Assembly: GCF_000340215.1 (NCBI RefSeq)
Contig: NW_006921533.1
Location: 7,747,798 to 7,811,797 of the forward strand
From: Pseudocercospora fijiensis CIRAD86
Lineage: Eukaryota; Ascomycota; Dothideomycetes; Mycosphaerellales; Mycosphaerellaceae
Length of the DNA stretch: 64,000 nt
Direction of reading: 5' to 3'
Shown here: positions 31,198 through 41,999 of the stretch, piece by piece
Layout: the number at the start of each line of letters is the position of its first letter
Numbering within the stretch: the first letter of the stretch is position 1
Notes under the pieces: model-generated
The model's input: only the letters and a program-made list of their open reading frames with translations
What the model was told of the DNA's origin: nothing
The model's database searches: none
Made by a program: the position numbers and the translations under genes

Positions 31198-33013
31198 GAG
31201 AGAGCGAGATGGGGGGTTTGGGTTCTATGATGAAAAAGATGTGGAATGGAAGAGGGATTTTAAGTTTGGCCGTCTGGCGTGTGCACGGGTGTGAGGACTT
31301 TGCTGTGGTCGACGGCTTACTTTACTGTATACAGAGCGACAGCGACTCTTGAGGCGAATGGATTTCGACATCTTGCACGCCTGCTTATGACCGCGGGTTT
31401 GTAGTGCCTCATCAAGCCGATCAGGAAGCCTGTTCAAGCGCACTCCGTCTCAAGAGAACGTCTTCCATGGACTAAGAGCGCACGGCCATACAGAAGAACC
31501 TCAAGCTGAGTCCTGACTGGACTGATATCGGCATACCCAAAGAAGCACTTGCGAATCTCTTTGAGAGTAGCTGCTCCGTGCGACGTGAAATGAGAGCTCC
31601 TTCAAGGCGTTTGGTCATGTCGTTTTGTATTGGTACTTTAAGACTTGAAGCTGCATTTTCGATGGCATGTTGGAGGTCTTTCGGAGCTTGGGAAGGCTGA
31701 GAAGAGTTTGTTGTGATTGGTATAGATAGTTGGAGATACAGTCTGAGCAGAAGAATTCAATCAGATTCTTCAATTCGCGGCAAAGCAAAGCTGTTTGAGT
31801 AGAAGGGCCCGTCGACTAGGGTATAGTCGGCTATATAGATCGACGCCTTCTTACAGTTATTCATCTAGGCAAATGATGGAGTTGGAAGTCTTAGGATCGA
31901 CGGAATTGCTTCGTCACGCTGCCATTGTTGTCTCCACACGCCACGATACTTTAATGAATCCTTGGCCGGCTATTCTATCAGCTTCCTGGAGACTGGCCTA
32001 TACCGAACGAACACGATTCTGGATGCATGCGTCGAGGTCCACTGGCATCTGACTCTTCCTGCCAAATGATTAGTTCTTGTTGCCGCATTGCTGGAACATT
32101 CAACAAGGGGACTCGAGGACTCGCGAATACGCGACTCTTTGATGAATGCCTCCTTCAGGTTGACAATGTGAGAACACCGGTGGGGCTCAAGTCTTCAGGC
32201 AAGGATTTTTCTGGGAACGCTGGAATCACAAGCTTGAGTGACGAGGTGTAGGTCTCTTTCTAGGCTCAGAAGGTTGAGAAAGATATTCGTTGGCGATTCA
32301 GGTCAGTGCGTACGTATCATACTCGTATATCGGTTGGTCGACTACGCAAGGCTTTGAGCATTTCGCGAACTGAGAGCGGATCATTCATATGCAAGCGTAC
32401 TTACGGAGCGTCCTGCGTCAGAAAGCGCTTGACGACCAGGCTGATTTACTGGAATCCGAACCAATCTCAGACCCATCATTACGGGACTCTAACACATTGG
32501 GAAGAACCGACACCACGAATCCGCAACACATCAATCTCTTCGATAGGCGTACCTTATCAATGAACATGCCTACGTCCTCAACAACCACCAAGTAATCTTC
32601 GCAACCTTCAACACCTTCTCCGAACTAGCTCGAACCTCAAGACCACGACCATGAGAGTCGCTATCGATGTCCTCGTCAGCTGCGGGATTTTCAAATTTCT
32701 TTGTTTTTCGATCGCCCATCTCAACCATAAGACTTGCCGCAACAGAATCCCCCATCTTCTTCCGTCCCTCGGGCTTACTTTCTGTCGTTCCGTCTGGTAC
32801 GTTAGTGAATTCGATACCCATGCTAACGCGGAGTTCACGAAAATGTGTCTTTCTATAACACTTATTTGTATTTAGGGAGCCGAGGAAGAAGCAAAATCTA
32901 GACAGAAAAATATTTAGAACTCCCATGCATCTATAGACGAGGACGGTCAAGATCAATTCATCCAGCCATCCCTCATTCCACGCATACCTACCTAAGCCCC
33001 AATTTCCAACCCC
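31198..33013. other. Long intergenic stretch, no supported gene
   Basis: About 1.8 kb of mostly normal composition. Open frames on either strand (for example 31795-32052 and 32956-32570) are under 130 codons, overlap each other and show no family motif. A few TA-rich patches near 31800-31860 look mildly RIP-like. I see no RNA gene. It may be the remains of a lost gene or simple spacer. Confidence 0.4.
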
Positions 33014-33755
33014 TCACCCACTCGCAGCCGCAGCATTCTTATTCCTCCTATTCTTCTCCTCAATCCCCATTATCGCAGCCATAGCCATAAGTTCCAATTC
33101 TTGCCCCAATTCGGTATAAAATTTCAGACTTCTGGATTCTAAAGACCAACAGATGGGTTTTATAGAGACTGCTAAGATGGTTTCGGGAGAGGTGGAGTCG
33201 ATGAGTTTGAAGTCTGTGGAGCCCCAAGTTGAGGCGCCGAGGGCTTTTTGGTGGGTTCTGGAAGGAAAAGGAGGAGGTTCAGTTGGGGTGGATTGGGTGG
33301 GAGGGTGGGTGGGGAGTAAGGATGGTGGAATGTAGGTATTTCTGGATTTTGCTTTGTAGAATTTGCTATGCCATTTCACCACCTCATGGAAGTAAAGGGC
33401 AGTGACCAAGGTGTTCGTTGACTCACCTCTTCCACAAAAACCTCCTTCCCCCACACGAAAAACCATAACAATTCCCTCTAAAATTCTCCTTCGCAACATC
33501 ATTCCACTGTTCTTTGGACGTAGCATCAGGATTTCCGACAATAACTCTACACCCGGACTTCATGGCTCTCAGTTTCGCAGCTGCTAGGATCGGTCCGTTG
33601 GAGGATTGTGTTTGAATGTTGATTTGAGGTGGTTCGAGGAAATGTGATTGTGTGTTGATCCATAAGATTGGGATTCCATTTTGGCGGACTTCGAAGTGTT
33701 TTGCTCGGAAGGTGTTTTGGTTGATGATTTCGTAGGTTTTGATTGGGGAGGTCAT
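33014..33755 (-). CDS. Tubby C-terminal-like (LURP1-related) domain protein
   Basis: Two exons, 33755-33427 and 33365-33014, with a 61-bp intron (donor GTGAGT, acceptor CATAG), give 226 residues. Recognisable blocks are NTFRAKHFEVRQNG, PILWINTQ, NGPILAAAKLRAMKSGCRVI, VGNPDATSKEQW, RRFLWK and, near the end, LGQELELMAMAAIMGIEEKNRRN. This pattern is common in Dothideomycete proteins annotated as tubby C-terminal-like. The function is unknown; the fold binds lipids or acts as a scaffold in relatives. The acceptor was chosen by frame: an alternative acceptor at CATGAG would put a stop in frame. A Pro/Thr/Ser-rich linker sits after the splice. C-rich and G-rich blocks alternate along the gene. Confidence 0.7.
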
Positions 33756-34235
33756 TTTGGTGGTGTTGGTATTGATCTGATTAATTCGATGGTTGCATTC
33801 AAGGCTGAGGTCGTGATGTATATTGAGGAGTGACGTTACTGTTCAGCCTCAGACTGCGGTAGGCCAAGGCGCAGCTTGGGTCTTTGTGAGTGGTGATCTT
33901 CTGTCACGCGCAAGTGGGTCTCTCTGTGAAACCATTCTTCGTCTGCCATTGGTCAGTTTCCACAAGGCTGTGCAGAGCTGGAGGATTTCTGGCAATGCAA
34001 AGTGTCAGATGGAGAATGGCCGCGATCTTTAGATCTTTAGCCGCAGGCAGCACCATTCCGAAGTGTACAGATGCCACGAATCGCCGTGGATTTGAGCTGC
34101 GTAGGATAGCTTCATCTTAGCTAGGTCAGACTGGGCCCTGTCTCCATTTAGAAGCTCCGTGGATGCCTCAGGTTCTGCCAAGAACCCGCTCTAGCGGAGC
34201 GTCTGACGACAACTTGTTGGAAGCTACAGAATTCA
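33756..34235. other. Intergenic: promoter of the tubby-like gene to the island edge
   Basis: Normal composition, no supported gene. The sequence changes to RIP-degraded TA-rich DNA at about 34236-34260. Confidence 0.45.
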
Positions 34236-34899
34236 GGCTTCGTATACAGTAGAATACGTTATATACCTCCACAACCGTAACAAATAGTAATAACATTCGC
34301 TAAAGGGGGTTCTAGAGCCTACGAAAAAGTATATAACACTTAGATTTTATCTACGAGAAGCGTAAAAGGACAGGCTATATAGACTAAAAACTATAGATTT
34401 AGACTAGGCTTCGCGTTTGTCTTTACGGATAGCTATATAGGATAGCAACTACACATTTCCCTAATATCCTAAGTATATCGTCTATATCGCAAAGATCCCC
34501 TTTTTTAATCCCCGTTGCCCGTTTGTTTACGCGACATTTCGTAGTTAAACGCGGCTATTAGTCGTAGACCGACTTTAAACCTCGAGGCGGTAATCTTATA
34601 ACCGCTAACTACTAATTTCCGCCGTTCTAACGATATTAACCTTCTTAATATATCCCTATAACTTTAGCGCGGGTATATTAGATAGATATAGTGCCTCGAT
34701 CTATCGCAAACTATACTACTTACTATCTAATAGCTGTCGGCGACAACTCGATTGTCGCTATGCCGATTTCCGCTATTCTTTTAACATCTAGCAGCTTCGC
34801 GGGCACCTAGAACCTCTTAGCTATATAGTCTCGATCGATAACTTATATATAGGTTATACGCTACCTAAATCTATCTCGGATTGCGCGCTAATATAGCAT

Positions 34900-37800
34900 A
34901 GCAGCAGTTAGTCGCGTAAGACTCTTCGAGTAGCGTCGTGTTTACTCGCGGTTAAGGTCCGTGCCTTTGTTTCGTATTACGTGCCGTACCTCTAACCCTG
35001 TCTTTTTAAAGCTTAACCTCCTACTCTATATCTAACTTCGATACGCTTCCGCTAACCTATTAATACGCATCGATCGACACTACCGTTATACTAAATTAAT
35101 ACTCTAACCTAAGCAAGAGATAGAAGTAGAAGGCAAAGAAGTTAGCTCGAGATACGAATGCTGCCGCCGCCGCCGCCGGCGGTCTAAGCAATTCCGGCGA
35201 GATATCTATACTAATAGTGCAGCGCAACTAGCGCCTATAAGGACGACTCGCTATTAGTCGTTATAATCTAGTCTTCGATATACTACGTCGCCTAGAATAC
35301 CCGTCTTTACGCGTACTATAAGATCTCCTAGACTATTTTCGTACTCGGGTCGATATAATTCAATTCGAATATCTACTCGAGGAGGTATAGCTATTAGTAT
35401 AGGATACTACTAAGTATCGCGAGGCGCGTCTATTCTTTAAGGAAATCATTTGCAACGGATTATATAAGATCTTGTATATACTATATCCTAGCATCGTAGA
35501 CCCGTAGCCGATATAACTACAAGTCGATTCCCTTATGTCCTTAATCTTCGGCTAATAGGACGTCTTTATAATTGCAGCAACTAGCTTAGGTAAGACCCTA
35601 GTCTACTAGGCATTTGCCCTCTTAACTAGCATAATTGTATAGTAGTTAGTGCCTTTAACTCGAATCGCTAATAAGTATAGCGATAATATAGAACAAGCTA
35701 TACGCCGCCTATCGCTATAAGAGTATAGCCTACTTAATGTCGGTATAGTAACTGTAGACACTCGTAGAGAGAACCCGCGCCTCCTCGACGACTTAAAGTC
35801 TAGCAAGATCTAGTATATCGTCTGCAGCCCGGAGATAGCTATTATACTAGAGATATAGGAGGTTATTAAGCACCTAGCTCCTCGCATCGGCTTATAGGCA
35901 TTCGATAAGGCTTATCTTTATTATCGTTAGTTAGGATTCCGCCCTATATATAGCAAGGTTGCGCTAATACGGCATTTACTAGATAAAGATACGCCTATTA
36001 TCGCTACATCCGCTACTATACTAGATAATATAGTAGACTATCTAATCGACAGTAGCGCTCTCCGCCCGATAGGTAAGAAGCCTCTTTAGAGCATCGTTTA
36101 GCGCGACAGTATTAATCGCCCTCTAATAAGCTACATCTTTAAGTCTTTAGCGAAGAACAAGCTAACCTCCTTCGAGAATTGGTACTTCGTCTTGCGATAT
36201 ATAGCGGATAAGGATAGCTTTGCAACTCTAGAGCTAATTTAGAAGACCGCTATCTTCGTTAATAGTCGTAGTAGCATCGATCGTAGGTATACACTAATGC
36301 GTGCTTAGTTAGTATAACTAACTATCGATGTTACTAATCTAGAGATAGGTAGCCGGAAGTATACATAGTATAGGCGACTACTAGTACTAGGTATACCGAA
36401 GACTATCGATATCCGCAAGGTATGCTCCTTCTATACCGCCTATATCGCGATAGTAGATAAGAACGCTCGATATGCGGAGTTTAAGAAGGCTGATTCTACT
36501 ATCTGCATTATATAGTATATACTAGCGACTATAACTAGATGCAATATCTCCGATATTAAGATCGTCGGCTAGTATAACCTACCTATTACTAAGGATTTGC
36601 TAGATCTGTATTAGAAGCTAGGTCGAGCTAGACGTATCCGAGGGATAAAGAGTACTATAGCGTTCTTTATACCGTACTATCTTAACGATATAGAGGGTCG
36701 CATTCCTATAGGATCTAATTACTAATCGATAATCCCTCGCGACCTAACTCCGGCAGAAGTAGTAGACGAGTCTATCGTATATCGCTAGCCTTATATACTA
36801 GCCGTGCCTTTAAGCCTGCGCAATAGCACTATAGTACTAGAGGACCCGAGTATAGAGATTGTACTAGGAAAAGAGTAGGATAATTTCGATAAGTCGCTAT
36901 TTAATGTCTAATAGGTACTAGATATAGTAGTCTTCGAAGAGGGACAAGGCATTATGTAGCAGCCTCGCTAGTATAGAGACTAGGTTCTACTTTACCCTCT
37001 AGACGATTCTAACGATTCTAGAGGTCGGAGTAAGTTCAATATTATAGTAGATTAAGCTATCGCCGACAACCGTATAATACTATAGTAGAACAAAGATAAG
37101 ATAGCAGTACGCGATAAATATCCTAAGCTCTTCCGCCACTTAATTAATGCGCGATATTATCCGAATAAGGCGTACCGGTAGTATATGCGTGCTATCGGCA
37201 ACGAGTATCTTAGTAAAGCTAAGTATATATATCCGATACCTGTAGATCGTATAGTGTAGGGCATAGACACCTGTTGCAGTATATATAATCTAGAATTGTT
37301 AGAGATTATAAGTTAGTAAGATCCTCCTATAGTACCTAGTCTAGCTAAGCGTCTACGATATAGGTCGCCTTAAGTATATGCTATCCCTCTTATTAGTAAG
37401 TAGATCTTAGAGTAGGCTAATCGAGTGTTTTACGACGAATGCGGAAGCCGTGTCTTTAATATCCCTACTAGTGTTCTTATACTAGAAGCAATTATCTAGG
37501 CATTATGCGAGGTCTTCTAACCGCCTATATACGAGGAGTGCGGCGACATTAATTAGGCTATAGTCGAAGAGCGGGCACTAGCATTCGTAGTATAGTACTA
37601 GAAGGATCTAGCTTCTAATCGAGATAGCCGCGTTAATTGTATTAATCTACCGATAGATAACGTCCTTAGGATGCTAAACCGGATTACTAAGAAGGTCTAT
37701 AAGGAGCGCAAGCAGTACCTTGTCCGAGGTCGCGAGAAGCGAAAGATTAGCAAACGTAAGAAAGCCGCCGTTAATGCCGGTATTGCTAGACTATCCTAAG

Positions 37801-38470
37801 AGCCTATAGATACCGACGACCGACGTAGGTAGGGAATAGAGCAGCAAGGTGTCTCTATCGCCGCATCTATCGCTCTACGTTAAGAGCGGTCTAAGAAGCG
37901 TAGTAGTAGCGTTAAGACTCGTACTACGGTAGCAGCTCTAGCTTATAGAACTCTAATACTAACACCTACTATAGGCGCCGGCACTAGCATTAGTATTAGC
38001 ACTAAGTCTCGTTAGGCTCGTCGCGGAGGTCGTTTAGCCGCGACGGGCGAGAAGCGTACCTATAGTGCAGTTACTAAGGCATAGATACCTAGAAATCGTA
38101 CCGCTAGTCGGATTCGGACGGATAATAATAATATACTAACCCCTACTAATCGTCGTCGGTAAGGAGAGCTAGAGGACCTAGATGCTTTTAGTGCTGTTTA
38201 GATAACTGCTACTTAAGCCCGTATAGCTCGCAATATAGTCCTTTCCTTGTTACTAGTACGGGTATCTAGTCGTAGTCGCACGCTAATACCGAAGGCTAGA
38301 GACGCCGCTATAAGTAACGTATATATCGATCGAGTTATAAGTCGTATTCTACGTAGCTAGGAAGTAGAGGAAGAGGAAGAGTTCTTCGATACGGACTTTA
38401 GTAACAGGGAGATTGTCTTCGATATACTAACTCGCGGTCGTAGTAGTCGTAGTAGTCGTAGTAGCCGCTA
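34900..38470 (+). pseudogene. RIP-decayed SF2 (RecQ/DEAD-like) helicase
   Basis: On the plus strand the frame shows SF2 motifs in order: motif I AATSLGKT (about 35574), motif Ia region, SPEIAII, a degraded DEAH box (FDKAY, about 35900), motif III PIIATSAT (about 35995), then KTAIFVNSRS, KKADSTICI, IVGWYNLP-like (Trp read as stop) and motif VI QKLGRARRIRG (Gln read as stop, about 36612). A basic, low-complexity C-terminal part runs to about 38.47 kb with Arg-Ser-rich repeats. Related intact genes in fungi are RecQ-type helicases carried on repeats, some telomere-linked. Limits are approximate. Confidence 0.7.
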
Positions 38471-38605
38471 AGTTTAGAGTTTAGAGTTTAGAGTTAAGAG
38501 TTAAGAGCTAAGAGCTAAATAGCTAAATAGCTAAATAGCTAGGTAACTAGGTAACTAGCTAATTAAATAGCTAGGTAACTAAATAAGTAAGTAACTAAGT
38601 AGCAA
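38435..38605. repeat. Patch of short tandem repeats
   Basis: GTCGTAGTA repeats (38435-38468) pass into GTTTAGA-, GAGCTAA-, ATAGCTAA- and GGTAACTA-type units. Each is repeated three or more times and drifts stepwise into the next, as expected from replication slippage in low-complexity coding DNA followed by RIP. Confidence 0.7.
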
Positions 38606-39139
38606 TAGCAATCCGATAGTATTGTCAAATCGTATAGTAAAGGGAACGATAGCGAAGTGAGCCCGAGCTAGTATATATATATTAGACCTCTCGCGGCTTT
38701 CTTCTTCCTTTCTTCTTCCTTTCTCTTGCTTCTTTAGCGATATATACACTACCCCTGCCTTCAAATTTGCCGTCGCTATCGCTAACATATCTAACTAAGA
38801 ATTAGAGAATATCGCAGACTTTATAATAGATTTCTTAGCTTCCGGGGCGCAGGTACTATAGTAGTAGCAGAGCTTCTCGGTTTGGGATGTCGACGCACTA
38901 GATAAGTATACTTTCGAGTTTCGATCTAAAGACAGCAGCTAACGTGTCTTAGTGTCGTTAATATAGCGGCCTCGGCGCTAGTGCCTCTAGCACTACCTCG
39001 CCGCTCTAGTCTAAGTACGTAGGTACGTCGCTAGTAAGATCGCTCTCGTTAAGGCCTGCCTCTTATCTCTCTGCCTCTAGCTTCTACTTTAACAACTATA
39101 ACTAAGGCACTACTACCGCTAGTCCTAGCACTAGTACTA

Positions 39140-39212
39140 CTAAATTAGGCTTAGGCTTAGACTTAGACTTAGACTTAGGCTTAGGCTTAGAAGAAGAAGA
39201 AGAAGGGTCTAA
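39140..39212. repeat. TTAGGC/TTAGAC hexamer array followed by GAA repeat
   Basis: About eight hexamers of TTAGGC or TTAGAC in a row followed by (GAA)n. In one frame this reads as alternating Leu-Gly and Leu-Asp then poly-Glu, so it may be coding low complexity rather than telomeric repeat (TTAGGG). Confidence 0.65.
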
Positions 39213-39289
39213 GTGGCCTACGCATTGCGCTGCGCTATCTAGAGGCCGGAAATGCATACTACTCCGAGTCTACGAAGCTATAGATAGAG

Positions 39290-39512
39290 AGCTCGAAGGA
39301 GACATAGATTAGATTAACGTATGTTAGCCGTATTAAGGAGACAAGCGATAGAGAGGTGCGTATACCTGCTTGCAAGCGCTATGTCCGCTTAGGCTATACT
39401 TGTCGTATATATACCGACGAGGGCAAGCGGGCGTATAATAGTAGCGCTAGTAATAAGAAGTGCGGCCGGTGTCGATACCGTAGAGTCGGTAACTACGAGT
39501 ATATAGACTCTT
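39290..39512 (+). pseudogene. RIP-decayed Cys-rich (zinc-binding-like) protein fragment
   Basis: One frame reads IPACKRYVRLGYTCRIY, then NKKCGRCRYRRVGNYEYID, then stop. The spacing suggests a CX2C...C...CX2C motif with some Cys changed to Tyr by G-to-A mutation. Similar small Cys modules occur in fungal repeat-borne proteins. The family is not identified. Confidence 0.4.
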
Positions 39513-39591
39513 AAGTTAAAAAGCCTTCTATCTCTTGTCCTATAGGTCTTTATGTCGCTCGAGAATATCGCTTAATAGTATCGTATGTTCG

Positions 39592-39790
39592 GGTATTATG
39601 CGCGCGCCTTAATCTGCCGATCTTGTAGTAGGATATTATTCTTTGTTTTGCTAGCTAGGTATTATCCGCGCGCCTTAATCTCGTATTATCCGCGCGCCTT
39701 ATTAAGCTATCGATTCTGTATTAGTATAGCATAGGGTGCTATCGTTCCCGGATTCCGTAAAATTTAAGCGCGCGGATAATACCTATAGGT
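39592..39790. repeat. Cluster of a GC-rich 19-bp motif, three direct copies and one inverted
   Basis: GTATTATCCGCGCGCCTTA occurs at about 39594 (one mismatch), 39659 and 39684, and inverted at about 39764-39784 (one base shorter: TTAAGCGCGCGGATAATACC). ACCTATAGGT at 39781-39790 is a palindrome whose half also appears just upstream at about 39539. The motif stays CG-rich in a strongly TA-rich setting. It could be ends of a small inverted-repeat element. Confidence 0.65.
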
Positions 39791-40670
39791 ATAGAAACAA
39801 CGGATTAGACTTAATCGCTTTAATGTTAATAATACAAAGGAGGATAAAAAGTAAACTCGAGGAAGCGATAAGGACGCCGAGTCTCGCTAAGCTCCGGATT
39901 TATTATAGCAGAGCGCTTAATTGGCGGGATTAAATATCGCAGCTACTTCCTTCCGTATATTATATTACTAGCTTTACTATACGACTTTTACGACAGCATA
40001 ATACTAGCACAGCACGTACCGATATAGTACGAGATACGTCGATTAAGCGCATTTCTAGCAAAGCGCGCTAGCAAAAGTGTCTAATACGATAACGACGACC
40101 GCAGCCTAAGGTACGAAGAACCGCCTCCGAAGCCTAAGAAGTCGACACTACTAATACTACTAACACTATACTTATTACACCGCAGCTATTAGCACTATAA
40201 TATATATAGCAAGAATAGATACGTAGAGCGATAACATATATCGAGCGCAAGCACTCTTCGAGAAGCTACGACAGCCCTCTTACGTTAACGCCCTCTATTG
40301 CTTAGACTCTCCCTAGAACGATCATTCCGATAACTAGTTACTATACAAGGCAGAGAAAACGAACAGTAGCGTTAGGGGATCTAATTAGCTAGCGGCACTA
40401 AGCAGCTTTAAAAGCACACACTCCGAAGTATACTAGAATTATATATAGCCTATATGCTACGCGTAGGGCGACAACAATTAACGCATTCTATTACTAACTA
40501 TAGCACGCATAACCTTTTAAAAGGACAAGGTATATAGGAAGGGACTTATTAAGCGAAACGACGACAGCTTATTCGCTAAAGCGACACTTATTAGTTCCTA
40601 GACAATAATAGAGTATAACCGCGCCCTTAGCATCTCTAAGAGATACCGCGGAAAAAGGTTGTCGAGCGCG

Positions 40671-40838
40671 TTGTAGTCGTATAGCAATGTTAATACGCTT
40701 GCTAAAAGAGGAGGCGTACTATAGTCGGATAATAGTCTTAATACGCTTTCGGTTTAGAGGGATGCTCGAGTCGATACGTACTATAGTCGTATAGCAGTCT
40801 TAATACGCCGAGCGCTACAGTCGTGTAGCAGTAAAGAC
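40671..40838. repeat. Four irregularly spaced ~28-bp direct repeats
   Basis: Units resembling CTATAGTCGTATAGCAGTCT followed by TAATACGC start at about 40671, 40719, 40781 and 40815 (the last diverges). Spacing is 48, 62 and 34 bases, so this is neither a microsatellite nor a CRISPR array. Confidence 0.55.
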
Positions 40839-41999
40839 TAAGACTAAGCGCCTTCGGGCTTAAGTACTCGAACGATATAATAGAGGCCCTTACGTAACAA
40901 CTAAGGTTATTATAACCGACAGTCCTAACGAAGGCTATTAGGAGGCCTAGATTCGAACTAAATCGGGATCTAAACACAACCTATACGTTACGCCAAACTT
41001 AACTAGATGCGTTCTCGAGAGCTATTATCCTATAAAGAGCCGAACGTAGGAAGCCTAGCCGCTACTTAGGGTATACCTACCGAGTTAGACCTATAGCAAT
41101 GCTACGAACCTATCTACTTAGTAGGAAGGCGCTATATCGATATACCTTTAGCTACCTTCGGTATACCTTACTAAAGAGTTTTTACCGTTAGCTACCGTCG
41201 GACTCTTTAGCTATATCTATCTAAGACCTCTGTAGTTTGCACTAAGACTGCGATCTAACAAGAACTAATACTTATTCGGTTAAGTACGCGGTCGGCGCCC
41301 GTTAAGCTATAGTATACCTACTCGCTAGGAGAGTCGCCTTCGCAACGTCTTGCGTCGGTAAAGCCTATCGGAGACTAAAAGGACTAAACAAACCTACCGA
41401 TCGAGGAACCTTAACTAACTTAAGCGGTTCTATTAGTAGCAAGCCGTAGGACTAGTTAGGAGATAGTGTTAATCGCTATAGAGCTACCTATATAAGATAA
41501 GGAGGTATCGACACTGTTGCATACGCCGACAGCTAGTATATTACTAGGGATGTTAATATATTAGTATATATATAGAAGAAGTTAAGGTTAGAAAGCGGAG
41601 GTCGATATATGCGCCGCGTAGGTAAGGTTTGCCTCTACTAATAGCATTGCGCTATTACGACAATAGCAAGGCGATAGTAATAGCTATATATCTATAAGGG
41701 GAAAGCGGGCTTATCTACTAATACTAGTATACGCAATGCCTAAGGCCGCGACCGAGGCAGTCGAAAATCTAAGACGAATAGGAAACTAGACGAATATAAG
41801 AGCATTGTATTCCGAATAGTAACTCTTAGACTAGCAACAAGTTACGTCCTTAGTCCTTAACTATCAATCCTTAGCTATTAGTCCTTAGTCCTTAGTTACC
41901 TACGTACCTCTTACCTTCCTTTACATCGCGGTTAGCCTCTACGGATATTAAACGGCCTATGTCGAGACGACTAGTATACCGCGCGGAGTAGAGCCTAGT

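Noticed and set aside
32570..32956. 128-codon minus-strand frame in the 31.2-33.0 kb gap
   Set aside because: No recognisable domain, no clear start context, and competing frames of similar length on both strands.
33366..33382. Alternative acceptor (CATGAG) for the tubby-like gene intron
   Set aside because: It gives an immediate in-frame stop with the GTGAGT donor; the CATAG acceptor keeps the frame.
39140..39212. TTAGGC hexamers as an internal telomere repeat
   Set aside because: Units are TTAGGC/TTAGAC rather than TTAGGG and are followed by GAA repeats in a frame compatible with coding low complexity; no other telomeric sequence nearby.
40671..40838. CRISPR-like array
   Set aside because: Eukaryotic setting, unequal spacers, diverging repeats and no cas genes.
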